Below are positions 1 through 7,496 of a stretch of 16,269 nucleotides of DNA, piece after piece; position 1 is the stretch's first letter; each line of letters starts with the position of its first letter. The DNA is taken from contig DAOQAG010000074.1 in NCBI GenBank assembly GCA_035353815.1, positions 1 to 16,269 on the forward strand, written 5' to 3'. Under the pieces are notes generated by a model. The model saw nothing but the letters and a program-made list of their open reading frames with translations, was not told where the DNA came from and made no database searches. This DNA is from JAKPUX01 sp035353815. GTDB taxonomy: Bacteria; Zhuqueibacterota; Zhuqueibacteria; Residuimicrobiales; Residuimicrobiaceae. A program made the position numbers and the translations under genes.

Positions 1-107
1 GTGGCTCCGTGCCTTGGTGAGAGCCCGCTTTTTTCTCGTCCCCGCCTGGCTGAGGATTCAGGTGGGCGCGAGACGAGTCGGGTGGGCGCGAGCTGGGAGT
101 GGCAGGT

Positions 108-130
108 GGGCGTGAGACGGGGCGGGTGGG
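108..130 (+). other. Possible G-quadruplex motif (repeated in unit 2 at 261-283)
   Basis: Four G-runs stand in a row on the plus strand: GGG 108-110, GGGG 119-122, GGG 124-126 and GGG 128-130, with loops of 8, 1 and 1 bases. The same arrangement recurs one period later in unit 2. The motif fits a three-tetrad quadruplex if an 8-base loop is allowed. Whether it folds is an inference. Confidence 0.45.
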
Positions 131-306
131 AACCAGATTCTTTGGCTTTCTTTGTGGCTCCGTGCCTTGGTGAGAGCCCGCTTTTTTCTCGTCCCCGCCT
201 GGCTGAGGATTCAGGTGGGCGCGAGACGAGTCGGGTGGGCGCGAGCTGGGAGTGGCAGGTGGGCGTGAGACGGGGCGGGTGGGAACCAGATTCTTTGGCT
301 TTCTTT

Positions 307-408
307 GTGGCTCCGTGCCTTGGTGAGAGCCCGCTTTTTTCTCGGTCCCGCCCGGTGAGGGTTCAGGTGGGCACCAGAGGAGGCAGCGGGTGGGAACCAG
401 AGGGGGGG
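307..408. repeat. Diverged 102-base repeat unit (unit 3)
   Basis: This unit keeps the first 38 bases of the family exactly and ends with GGGTGGGAACCAGA, shared with units 1 and 2. Its middle is different and 51 bases shorter, and it lacks the ATTCTTTGGCTTTCTTT joint. It ends in a run of eight G (402-409) that leads into unit 4. The conserved 5' part and variable middle suggest that the core and the G-rich tail evolve separately. Confidence 0.85.
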
Positions 409-490
409 GTGGCTCCGTGCCTTGGTGAGAGCCCGCTTTTTTCTCGTCCCCGCCTGGCTGAGGATTCAGGTGGGCGCGAGACGGGGCGGG
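409..490. repeat. Truncated terminal repeat unit with 44-base internal deletion (unit 4)
   Basis: Unit 4 matches unit 1 through the AGACG corresponding to unit 1 positions 71-75. It then continues with GGGCGGG, as at unit 1 positions 120-126. It has therefore lost 44 bases between the near-identical internal repeats at unit 1 positions 61-75 and 105-119. The family stops at about 490, and the T-tract of the operon terminator follows at 494-500. Confidence 0.85.
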
Positions 491-493
491 GAT

Positions 494-520
494 AAAAAAA
501 GGGCCATCTTGCGATGGCCC
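494..520 (-). terminator. Rho-independent terminator after rplQ
   Basis: Read on the minus strand, GGGCCATC pairs perfectly with GATGGCCC around a GCAA tetraloop (GNRA class), and seven T residues follow at once. The stem is 8 bp and starts 21 bases after the rplQ stop codon. It acts on the minus strand only, because no T-tract follows the stem on the plus strand. It is the only convincing terminator in the window and marks the end of the ribosomal super-operon. Confidence 0.95.
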
Positions 521-541
521 TGCAGAACCTGCCCGAAGAGA

Positions 542-1045
542 TTACTTCTTGGGAGCCTCTTCCTCTTCCTGCGGCTGTTGTTGCTGCTGCTGCGCCTGAG
601 CGGCGGCCTCTTCGATCTCTTTCTTCTTCTTGGCCACCTTCTCCTCGCGTTTCTGGCGCTGCTTCTCGATCTTGGCCGCCTTGGTGCCCTCGTAGCCGAC
701 CAGCTCGAAAATCGCCATCGAGGCGCCGTCGCCCTGGCGGTTGCCGAGCTTGATCACCCGCGTATAGCCGCCGTTGCGGTCGGCGAATTTGGGACCGATC
801 TCGTCAAAGAGCTCACGGACCAGCTCTTTGTCCTTGATGGTGCGCATGACCATGCGGCGGGCGGCGAGGTCATTCTTCTTGGCGAAGGTGATCAGCCGTT
901 CGACAACCCCGCGCGCCTCCTTGGCCTTGGGCGTGGTGGTGATGATGCTCTTGTGGCTCAGGATCGAGGCCGCCATATTGCCCATCATCGCCTTGCGGTG
1001 GCTGTGGGTTTTGCCTAATGTTCTTCCAGATTTGCCGTGTCTCAT
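542..1045 (-). CDS. rplQ: 50S ribosomal protein L17 with C-terminal extension
   Basis: L17 is a large-subunit protein near the peptide exit tunnel. The product is 167 residues. MRHGKSGRTLGKTHSHRKAM at 1-20 is the family's N-terminus, and the globular core runs to about residue 118. I chose the ATG at 1045 over an in-frame ATG at 1075 because the family starts at MRHGK and a GAGG site lies 9 bases upstream; the longer form would add ten residues without an SD. Residues 119-167 form an unusual low-complexity tail: Lys/Glu-rich, then a six-Gln tract (152-157), then EEEE and a final KK. Classic L17 is roughly 115-130 residues; extended tails occur in some phyla. It is the last gene of the operon, 47 bases after rpoA and just before the terminator. 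Confidence 0.97.
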   Translation of the reverse strand: MRHGKSGRTLGKTHSHRKAMMGNMAASILSHKSIITTTPKAKEARGVVERLITFAKKNDLAARRMVMRTIKDKELVRELFDEIGPKFADRNGGYTRVIKLGNRQGDGASMAIFELVGYEGTKAAKIEKQRQKREEKVAKKKKEIEEAAAQAQQQQQQPQEEEEAPKK

Positions 1046-1092
1046 GAATGGAATCCTCTGCTTATGCAAAGCCATGCAGGATGGCTGCAGTA

Positions 1093-2079
1093 TTAATCGT
1101 CGCCTTTTTTAAGATATTTGTCCACATCCATCCCGAAGGTGATGCCCTTCTCCTCGAGGATCTTGGTCAGCTCGGAGAGGGATTTGCGGCCGAAATTGCG
1201 AAACTTGAGCATTTCCGGCTCGTCGCGGCGCACCAGGTCGCCGATGGTCTTGATGTTGGCCGCCATCAGGCAGTTGTGCGAGCGCACCGAAAGCTCGAGT
1301 TCGTCGACGCTCATCTTGAGGAGCTTGCGAATGCGGATCGACTCCTCGTCCACTTCCTGCGACTCTTCTTCCTCGGTGTCGATATCGAAGTTGATGAAGA
1401 GCTGGATATGGTCGCGCAGGATCTTGCCGGCAAAGCTGAGGGCATCATCGGGGGTGATGCTGCCGTCGGTCGAGATCTCGAGGATCAGGCGCTCGTAATC
1501 GATGCGCTGGCCGACGCGGGTGTTCTCAACGGTGTAGGTGACGCGCACGATCGGGGTGAAGACCGCATCGATGGGAATCGTGCCCAGGGGCAGATCGGGC
1601 TGGCGGTTCTCCTCAGCCGGGACATAACCGCGGCCGCGGCCGATGCGCAGCTCGATGCTGAAATCCGCCTCATCATTGAGGGTGGCGATGTGCCAATCGG
1701 GATTGAGGATCTCAAAGTCGGTCGATTGTTCCTGGATATCGCGGGCCGTAAAAACCCTCGGGCCCTTGAGATGCAGGGTGATCTTGTCAGGCTTTTTATC
1801 GATCAGTTTCAGCCGGACCTGCTTGAGGTTGAGGACGATGGTGGAGACGTCCTCCTTCACCCCGGGGATGGTGCTGAACTCATGCAGCACGCCGTCGACG
1901 CGAAAGGTGGTGATGGCGGCGCCGGGGATGGAAGAGAGCAGGACCCTGCGGAAGGCATTGCCGATGGTTACGCCGAAACCGCGTTCCAGGGGCTGAACGA
2001 TGAACTTGCCGTAGGTGTTGGTATATGTTGACTCGTCCAGTTCGATGCTTTCGGGCATCTGAAAACTTGGTAAAGCCAT
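1093..2079 (-). CDS. rpoA: DNA-directed RNA polymerase subunit alpha
   Basis: The alpha subunit dimerises to nucleate RNA polymerase assembly and contacts promoter UP elements and activators. The product is 328 residues, the usual length. The N-terminal assembly domain spans roughly 1-232, with LERGFGVTIGNAFRRVLLSS at 31-50. A linker rich in Glu (about 235-248) leads to the C-terminal domain (about 250-318), where VRSHNC keeps the DNA-contact residues Arg266 and Asn269, equivalent to Arg265 and Asn268 of E. coli. The ATG at 2079 has GGAG 6 bases upstream. The gene sits 60 bases after rpsD and 47 before rplQ, the standard alpha-operon order. Confidence 0.99.
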   Translation of the reverse strand: MALPSFQMPESIELDESTYTNTYGKFIVQPLERGFGVTIGNAFRRVLLSSIPGAAITTFRVDGVLHEFSTIPGVKEDVSTIVLNLKQVRLKLIDKKPDKITLHLKGPRVFTARDIQEQSTDFEILNPDWHIATLNDEADFSIELRIGRGRGYVPAEENRQPDLPLGTIPIDAVFTPIVRVTYTVENTRVGQRIDYERLILEISTDGSITPDDALSFAGKILRDHIQLFINFDIDTEEEESQEVDEESIRIRKLLKMSVDELELSVRSHNCLMAANIKTIGDLVRRDEPEMLKFRNFGRKSLSELTKILEEKGITFGMDVDKYLKKGDD

Positions 2080-2139
2080 TTAGAACTCCATTATCAAATT
2101 AAGTTGACTGCGGCTATTGCCAGGCGGAGCCGGGAGCCC

Positions 2140-2769
2140 CTACTTGGAATAGAGCTCAACGATTAGTTTCTCATTGACATCCACGGGGATGGCGTCGCGC
2201 GCCGGCTGCTCGAGGATGGTGCCCTGCATCAGGGCCTTGTCGAGGGCGAGCCAGGAGACCATCTTGCCGTCGCGCACGCGCTTCATGGCGCTGTGGATGA
2301 CTTCGAGCTGGCGGCTTTTTTCGCGAATGCGGATCTCATCGCCGGCCTTGAGCTGGTAGGAGGGGATATCGACCAGCTCGCCATTGACCATGACGTGGCG
2401 GTGGCGCACCAGCTGGCGCGCGGTCGTGCGCGAGGGTGCCAGCCCGAGGCGATAGACGACATTGTCGAGACGGGTTTCGAGCAACCGGAGCAGATTCTCG
2501 CCGGTGATGCCCTTGAGGCGCTCGGCGCGCTCAAAGTAGGTATGGAACTGGCGCTCCAGCAGGCCGTAGATGCGTTTCACCTTTTGTTTTTCGCGCAACT
2601 GCACCGAATACTCGGACTGTTTGAAGCGGCGGGTGCGACCGTGCTGCCCCGGGGCATAACCTTTTTTGTCAAAGGTGCACTTGTCGCTGGTGCATTTGGT
2701 GCCCTTAAGAAAGAGCTTCATGCCTTCGCGACGGCAAAGTTTGCAATCCGCTCCAGTGTCTCTTGCCAT
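2140..2769 (-). CDS. rpsD: 30S ribosomal protein S4 (zinc-binding form)
   Basis: S4 is a primary 16S rRNA binder that starts assembly of the 30S body, and in several bacteria it represses its own mRNA. The product is 209 residues. Cys9, Cys12, Cys26 and Cys31 form the zinc site of the C+ type. The S4 RNA-binding domain covers about 98-160, including LETRLDNVVYRLGLAPSRTT. I chose the ATG at 2769 because family members begin MARxTG and GAGGAGG lies 9 bases upstream; an in-frame ATG at 2811 would add 14 residues and would lie inside a predicted hairpin. The 93-base gap before it is the longest in the operon. Confidence 0.97.
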   Translation of the reverse strand: MARDTGADCKLCRREGMKLFLKGTKCTSDKCTFDKKGYAPGQHGRTRRFKQSEYSVQLREKQKVKRIYGLLERQFHTYFERAERLKGITGENLLRLLETRLDNVVYRLGLAPSRTTARQLVRHRHVMVNGELVDIPSYQLKAGDEIRIREKSRQLEVIHSAMKRVRDGKMVSWLALDKALMQGTILEQPARDAIPVDVNEKLIVELYSK

Positions 2770-2862
2770 AAAATGGAACCTCCTCATAAAGTCCCGCGCG
2801 GGGACAGGCATATCGTATGCAACGATTGAAAAGTAACCTCTAACCTCGCTCCCGAGGGGCGA
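2770..2862 (-). promoter_or_regulatory. rpsD leader with two adjacent hairpins before the SD
   Basis: In the mRNA sense, GCATA-CGA-TATGC (2820-2808) is followed two bases later by GTCCC-CGCGC-GGGAC (2805-2791). The GAGGAGG ribosome site comes at 2785-2779. Both stems are perfect 5-bp helices. Known precedent: S4 regulates its own synthesis by binding mRNA leaders in E. coli (before rpsM) and Bacillus (before rpsD). Inference: this could be an S4-responsive translational control element. No T-run follows, so it is not a terminator. Confidence 0.45.
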
Positions 2863-3252
2863 TCAGACGCGCCGGCGTTTCGGCGGGCGGCAGCCGTTGT
2901 GCGGGATGGGCGAGATATCCTTGATCGAGCTGATCTCGAGACCGGCGGCCTGGAGCGAGCGCACCGCGGCTTCGCGTCCTGAACCGGGGCCCTTGACCAG
3001 GACCTCGACGCGACGCAGACCGAGGTCCATCGCCTCTTTGGCAGCCGACTCAGCGGCCATCTGCGCGGCGAAGGGCGTACTCTTGCGCGAGCCCTTGAAA
3101 CCGGCCCGTCCGGCGGTGGCCCAGGAAATCACATTGCCGTACATATCGGTCAGGGTGATGTTGGTGTTGTTGAACGTCACCCGGATATGAGCGACGCCGT
3201 TCGCTTCCACCTTTTCGCGTTTCTTGGTGGTTTTCTTTTTGGGGTTAGCCAA
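2863..3252 (-). CDS. rpsK: 30S ribosomal protein S11 (TTG start)
   Basis: S11 lies in the 30S platform and helps shape the mRNA path near the E site. The product is 129 residues. It shows VKGPGSGREAAVRSL at 86-100 and the invariant C-terminus PIPHNGCRPPKRRRV at 115-129. Asn119-Gly120 matches the site of the isoaspartate modification known in E. coli S11. The start is TTG at 3252, giving MANPKKK; GAGG lies 6 bases upstream and no ATG or GTG start is better placed. It follows rpsM by 36 bases. Confidence 0.97.
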   Translation of the reverse strand: MANPKKKTTKKREKVEANGVAHIRVTFNNTNITLTDMYGNVISWATAGRAGFKGSRKSTPFAAQMAAESAAKEAMDLGLRRVEVLVKGPGSGREAAVRSLQAAGLEISSIKDISPIPHNGCRPPKRRRV

Positions 3253-3288
3253 TGCACACCTCTCTGGAATAAAAGCCGTTTACCATGC

Positions 3289-3660
3289 TTATTTTTTCTT
3301 GCGAATGCCGACGCCGCCGCGACGTGACCGGCGCGTGCGCGCATTGGTGTGGGTCCGCTGTCCTCTGACCGGCAAATTGCGGCGATGACGCATGCCCCGG
3401 TAACAACCGATATCGATGAGGCGCTTGATATTCATCTGCGTCTCGCTGCGCAGGGCGCCTTCCACTTTGTAGTCGTTCGCGATAAGGTCGCGGATCTTGG
3501 CCACTTCATCGGGCTGCATGTCCCGCACGCGCGTATCCGGATTGATCCGGGTCTTCTCGAGGATCTCGCGCGAAGTGGTGATGCCGATACCAAAGATGTA
3601 GGTAAGGGCCACTTCGATGCGTTTGTCGCGCGGTAGATCTATGCCTGAAATACGAGCCAA
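3289..3660 (-). CDS. rpsM: 30S ribosomal protein S13 (TTG start)
   Basis: S13 is in the head of the 30S subunit, contacts the P-site tRNA and forms intersubunit bridges with L5. The product is 123 residues. It begins MARISGIDLPRDKR, has a helix-two-turn-helix core, and ends with LPVRGQRTHTNART (96-109) plus a basic tail that reaches the tRNA. The start codon is TTG at 3660, with AAGGAG exactly 6 bases upstream, and the family N-terminus confirms it. It follows rpmJ by 26 bases and opens the alpha block. Confidence 0.98.
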   Translation of the reverse strand: MARISGIDLPRDKRIEVALTYIFGIGITTSREILEKTRINPDTRVRDMQPDEVAKIRDLIANDYKVEGALRSETQMNIKRLIDIGCYRGMRHRRNLPVRGQRTHTNARTRRSRRGGVGIRKKK

Positions 3661-3686
3661 AGCACTCTCCTTTGTTTAGATGGAAA

Positions 3687-3803
3687 TTATCCCTGACGCT
3701 GTTTATGCCGGGGATTCTTTTTGCAGATAACACGAATCGTACCCTTGCGGCGTATGATTTTGCAGCTATCGCAGATTTTTTTTACCGATGATCTGACTTT
3801 CAT
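3687..3803 (-). CDS. rpmJ: 50S ribosomal protein L36 (C+ zinc form)
   Basis: L36 is the smallest large-subunit protein and binds 23S rRNA as a zinc ribbon. The product is 38 residues, MKVRSSVKKICDSCKIIRRK at its start and NPRHKQRQG at its end. Cys11, Cys14, Cys27 and His33 are the expected zinc ligands, so this is the C+ type. The ATG at 3803 has GAGGT about 5 bases upstream. It lies 28 bases after infA and 26 before rpsM, the classic infA-rpmJ-rpsM order. Confidence 0.98.
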   Translation of the reverse strand: MKVRSSVKKICDSCKIIRRKGTIRVICKKNPRHKQRQG

Positions 3804-3831
3804 TGCTTACCTCGGACCTAGAATTCTCAGC

Positions 3832-4050
3832 TTATTTGAAGCGATAGGTGATCCGTCCCCGGGACAGATCGTAGGGCGACAATTCGACCGTGACTTTGTC
3901 GCCCGGCAAAATTTTGATAAAGTGCATCCGCATCTTGCCGGAGATATGGGCCAATACCTTGTGGCCGTTCTCCAGTTCCACCCGGAAGGATGCGTTGGGC
4001 AGGGTTTCCAGGATGACGCCATCGATCTTGATCGAAGCTTCTTTTGGCAT
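3832..4050 (-). CDS. infA: Translation initiation factor IF-1
   Basis: IF-1 binds the ribosomal A site during initiation and helps IF-2 and IF-3 select the initiator tRNA. The product is 72 residues, the usual size, and folds as a single OB domain. FRVELENGHKVLAHISGKMR and the C-terminal LSRGRITYRFK are nearly invariant in the family. The ATG at 4050 has only a short AGG 5 bases upstream. It follows map by 11 bases, so coupled translation from map is plausible. Confidence 0.99.
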   Translation of the reverse strand: MPKEASIKIDGVILETLPNASFRVELENGHKVLAHISGKMRMHFIKILPGDKVTVELSPYDLSRGRITYRFK

Positions 4051-4061
4051 AAAGGCCTGTT

Positions 4062-4808
4062 CTACTCCAGCGTTAGTATCTCAGCGGCGCCCTTGCGGAT
4101 GGCAACCGTGTGTTCATAATGGGCGGAGGGCTTGCTGTCGGCGGTAACCACCGTCCAGCCATCCTCGAGTGTGCGCACCTGCCAGCCTCCGGCATTGACC
4201 ATCGGCTCGATCGCCAGGACCATCCCCTCCTTGAGGCGCGGGCCCTGGCCGGGTACGCCATAGTTGGGAATCTGCGGCTCTTCGTGCATCGCCCGGCCGA
4301 TACCGTGCCCGACCAGATCGCGCACCACCGAAAATCCGGCGGCCTCCACATGGCTCTGCACCGCATGACCGATGTCGGAGAGGCGGTTCCCCTCGATCGC
4401 GGCGGCTATGCCCTTGTCGAGGGAGGCGCGGGTGACCTGCATCAGCCGCTGCTTCTCCGCATCCACCGCGCCCACCGCGAAGGTGCGGGCGGCATCACTA
4501 TAGTACCCATGCAAAAGAACACCCACATCCACGCTGACGATCTCCCCCTCCTGCAGCGCCCGATGCCCCGGTATCCCGTGCACCACCTGCGCGTCGATCG
4601 AGATGCAGGTATTGGCGGGATAGCCGTTGTAGCCTTTGAAAGCGGGGGTGCCGCCCTGGGCGCGAATATAGGCGGCGATCTCGGTATCGAGCTCGCCGGT
4701 GACCAGTCCCGCCGCGATCCGGGATTCCGCCAGGCGCAGGGCGCCTGCCAGGATCCGGCCGCTCTGGCGGATCAGCTCGATCTCTTTCTCACTGCGGATG
4801 GTGATCAT
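4062..4808 (-). CDS. map: Methionine aminopeptidase, type I
   Basis: This enzyme removes the initiator methionine from nascent proteins in the cytoplasm using a dinuclear metal centre. The product is 248 residues and has the pita-bread fold sequence pattern. The five metal ligands are present: Asp94 and Asp105 (SVDVG and YYSDAART), His168 (GHGIG), Glu201 (AIEPM) and Glu232 (HYEHT). The catalytic histidines His77 and His175 are also kept. There is no N-terminal extension, which fits type Ia. The ATG at 4808 follows the adk stop by 5 bases and has no strong SD, so reinitiation after adk is likely. Confidence 0.98.
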   Translation of the reverse strand: MITIRSEKEIELIRQSGRILAGALRLAESRIAAGLVTGELDTEIAAYIRAQGGTPAFKGYNGYPANTCISIDAQVVHGIPGHRALQEGEIVSVDVGVLLHGYYSDAARTFAVGAVDAEKQRLMQVTRASLDKGIAAAIEGNRLSDIGHAVQSHVEAAGFSVVRDLVGHGIGRAMHEEPQIPNYGVPGQGPRLKEGMVLAIEPMVNAGGWQVRTLEDGWTVVTADSKPSAHYEHTVAIRKGAAEILTLE

Positions 4809-4813
4809 CGCTG

Positions 4814-5458
4814 TTACAGTCCGGCTATCAGGGTATCCAGTTCCGCGCGGACCCGGTCCACCGGCTGTTCGGCGCGTAAAATATACAACTTTTTTTGCTT
4901 ATTGTAAAACTCTTTTAATGGCGCGGTCTTTTCTTCATACACCTTGAGGCGGTTCAGCACCGTCTCTTCCGAATCATCCTTGCGCTGGATGATCGTGCCG
5001 CCGCAGCTGCCGCAGAGACCGGAAGCGGGCGGCGGATCGGAGTGGATGTTGTAGATGCGGCCGCAGCTGGCGCAGGTGCGCCGGCTGGTCAGGCGCCGGA
5101 TGATCTCCGACTCGGAGACATCGAAAAAGATGGCGCTCTGAATCGCCTGGCTGGCGCCGAGCATGGTATCGAGACTCTCGCCCTGGGCGATCGTGCGCGG
5201 AAAGCCGTCGAGGATAAAGCCCGGGGCGCAATCCGGCTGGCTGAGGCGCTCGCGCACCAGCGCGATGATCAGCTCGTCGGAGACCAGGGCGCCGCTCTTC
5301 ATGATCGCGTCGGCCTGGCGGCCCAGCTCGGTGCCATCGGCGACCGCCTTGCGCAGGATGTCGCCGGTGGAGATTTGCGGTATGCCGAACTTGTCGCGCA
5401 GCCAGACCGCCTGTGTACCCTTGCCCGAACCCGGGGCGCCGAGAAAAACCAGTCTCAT
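4814..5458 (-). CDS. adk: Adenylate kinase with zinc-binding lid
   Basis: Adenylate kinase interconverts ATP plus AMP and two ADP, keeping the adenylate pool balanced. The product is 214 residues, the long form. The P-loop is GAPGSGKGTQ at 7-16, the GFPRT motif with Arg88 binds AMP, and DDSEETVLNRL (161-171) belongs to the phosphate-binding lid. The lid carries Cys129, Cys132, Cys149 and Cys152, the four-Cys zinc site found in many Gram-positive and deep-branching bacteria. The ATG at 5458 is preceded by a purine-rich GGAAGAGAGAG stretch. Its place between secY and map is the ancestral-like spc arrangement; several phyla have moved it elsewhere. Confidence 0.98.
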   Translation of the reverse strand: MRLVFLGAPGSGKGTQAVWLRDKFGIPQISTGDILRKAVADGTELGRQADAIMKSGALVSDELIIALVRERLSQPDCAPGFILDGFPRTIAQGESLDTMLGASQAIQSAIFFDVSESEIIRRLTSRRTCASCGRIYNIHSDPPPASGLCGSCGGTIIQRKDDSEETVLNRLKVYEEKTAPLKEFYNKQKKLYILRAEQPVDRVRAELDTLIAGL

Positions 5459-5479
5459 GCTCTCTCTTCCTCTCCGGTC

Positions 5480-6813
<1,334 letters not shown>

Positions 6814-6817
<4 letters not shown>

Positions 6818-7248
6818 AGCTTGGTAATCCTTCCTCCGGCCGCTTCAATTTTTTCCTGCGCGCTTTTGCTGAAGGCGTTGGCCGATACGGTGATTTTCTT
6901 GGTCACTTCGCCATCGCCCAGGACCTTGACGGGGATTCCCTTTTTGCCGATGGCGCCCAACTCGAAGAGGGTCGCGGGAGTGAGTTCGTCGCTGCCGGCG
7001 ATCTTGTCGAGATCGCCGACATTGATCACCTGGAATTCGACGCGGTTCGGGTTCTTGAAGCCGCGCTTGGGCAGCCGCCGCTGGATGGGCATCTGGCCGC
7101 CTTCGAACCAGGCGCGATACTTGAAGCCGGAACGGGAGCGCGCGCCATTGGAGCCGCGCCCGGACTGTTTGCCGCGGGCCCCGCCGCGGCCAACCCGTTT
7201 GCGATCCTTGACCGCGCCTTCCGCGTATGTCAAATGTGCTAAATTCAT
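6814..7248 (-). CDS. rplO: 50S ribosomal protein L15
   Basis: L15 is a late-assembling protein of the large subunit that threads a long basic N-terminal arm into 23S rRNA. The product is 144 residues. RKRVGRGGARGKQSGRG at 16-32 forms the Gly/Arg-rich arm, and GFKYRAWFEGGQMPIQRRLP at 41-60 is the family signature region. The globular C-terminal half follows. The ATG at 7248 has GAGG 5 bases upstream. It overlaps secY by 4 bases (ATGATG), so the two are probably translationally coupled, as is usual in the spc operon. Confidence 0.98.
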
Positions 7249-7280
7249 TATATCCTCGGTCCGTTGCGTTAAGCTGAATC

Positions 7281-7478
7281 CTACAGTTCTTCGACTTTCA
7301 CCAGGTGCCGGATGTTATCCACCATGCCGCGGATGACCGGCGTATCGTAATGCACCACGCTGTTGTTGGGGTGGCGCAAGCCCAGCGCAATGGCCGTGGC
7401 CTTGTGTTTGGCGATCGATCCGATGGTGGAGCGCACCAGCGTGATCTTGATCTGCTTGCCTGCTTTTTTCTTGTTCAT
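7281..7478 (-). CDS. rpmD: 50S ribosomal protein L30
   Basis: L30 is a small large-subunit protein with a ferredoxin-like fold. The product is 65 residues, slightly longer than the usual 58-60 because of a lysine-rich start (MNKKKAGKQ). The core shows LVRSTIGSIAKHKATAIALG, followed by RGMVDNIRHLVKVEEL at the end. The ATG at 7478 has only a weak SD (GGATG). It sits 18 bases after rpsE and 32 before rplO, its normal place. Confidence 0.97.
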   Translation of the reverse strand: MNKKKAGKQIKITLVRSTIGSIAKHKATAIALGLRHPNNSVVHYDTPVIRGMVDNIRHLVKVEEL

Positions 7479-7496
7479 GACTGGTCATCCATCCGG

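Larger units (their letters stand above)
1..490. repeat. Tandem repeat array, 153-base unit, four copies (two perfect, two altered)
   Basis: Units start at 1, 154, 307 and 409, each with GTGGCTCCGTGCCTTGGTGA. Units 1 and 2 are 153 bases and appear identical base for base. Unit 3 is 102 bases and diverged. Unit 4 is cut short and leaves the family at about 490, next to the operon terminator. The plus strand is rich in GGTGGG words, including an internal near-direct repeat (61-75 against 105-119, one mismatch in 15). The array begins at the window edge, so its true size is unknown. The plus frame stays open to a TAA at 493-495 because 153 and 102 are multiples of 51, but no start signal or recognisable protein is visible, so I do not call a gene. 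There are no unique spacers, so it is not a CRISPR array. It looks like an intergenic minisatellite downstream of the operon. Confidence 0.95.

Noticed and set aside
1..490. CRISPR array
   Set aside because: Units are long and contiguous, there are no unique spacers of regular size, and no cas gene is in the window.
1..495. Plus-strand open frame over the repeats as a protein gene
   Set aside because: The frame exists because the period is divisible by three. There is no visible start signal or known fold, units 1 and 2 are identical at all codon positions, and unit 4 is shifted by a 44-base deletion.
560..600. CAG/CAA tract in rplQ as a phase-variable or frameshift site
   Set aside because: Codons are mixed and triplet-based, so slippage would not change the frame, and the reading frame is intact to the stop.
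1048..2031. Long plus-strand open frames opposite ribosomal genes (also 4110-4907, 5042-6142, 12753-13481)
   Set aside because: They mirror conserved minus-strand genes (rpoA, map, adk/secY, rplV/rpsS), have no SD of their own and no recognisable product. They are codon-bias shadows.
2770..2811. Upstream ATG start for rpsD at 2811
   Set aside because: It lies inside a perfect hairpin, lacks an SD, and adds residues absent from the family. The ATG at 2769 has GAGGAGG and the conserved MARxTG start.
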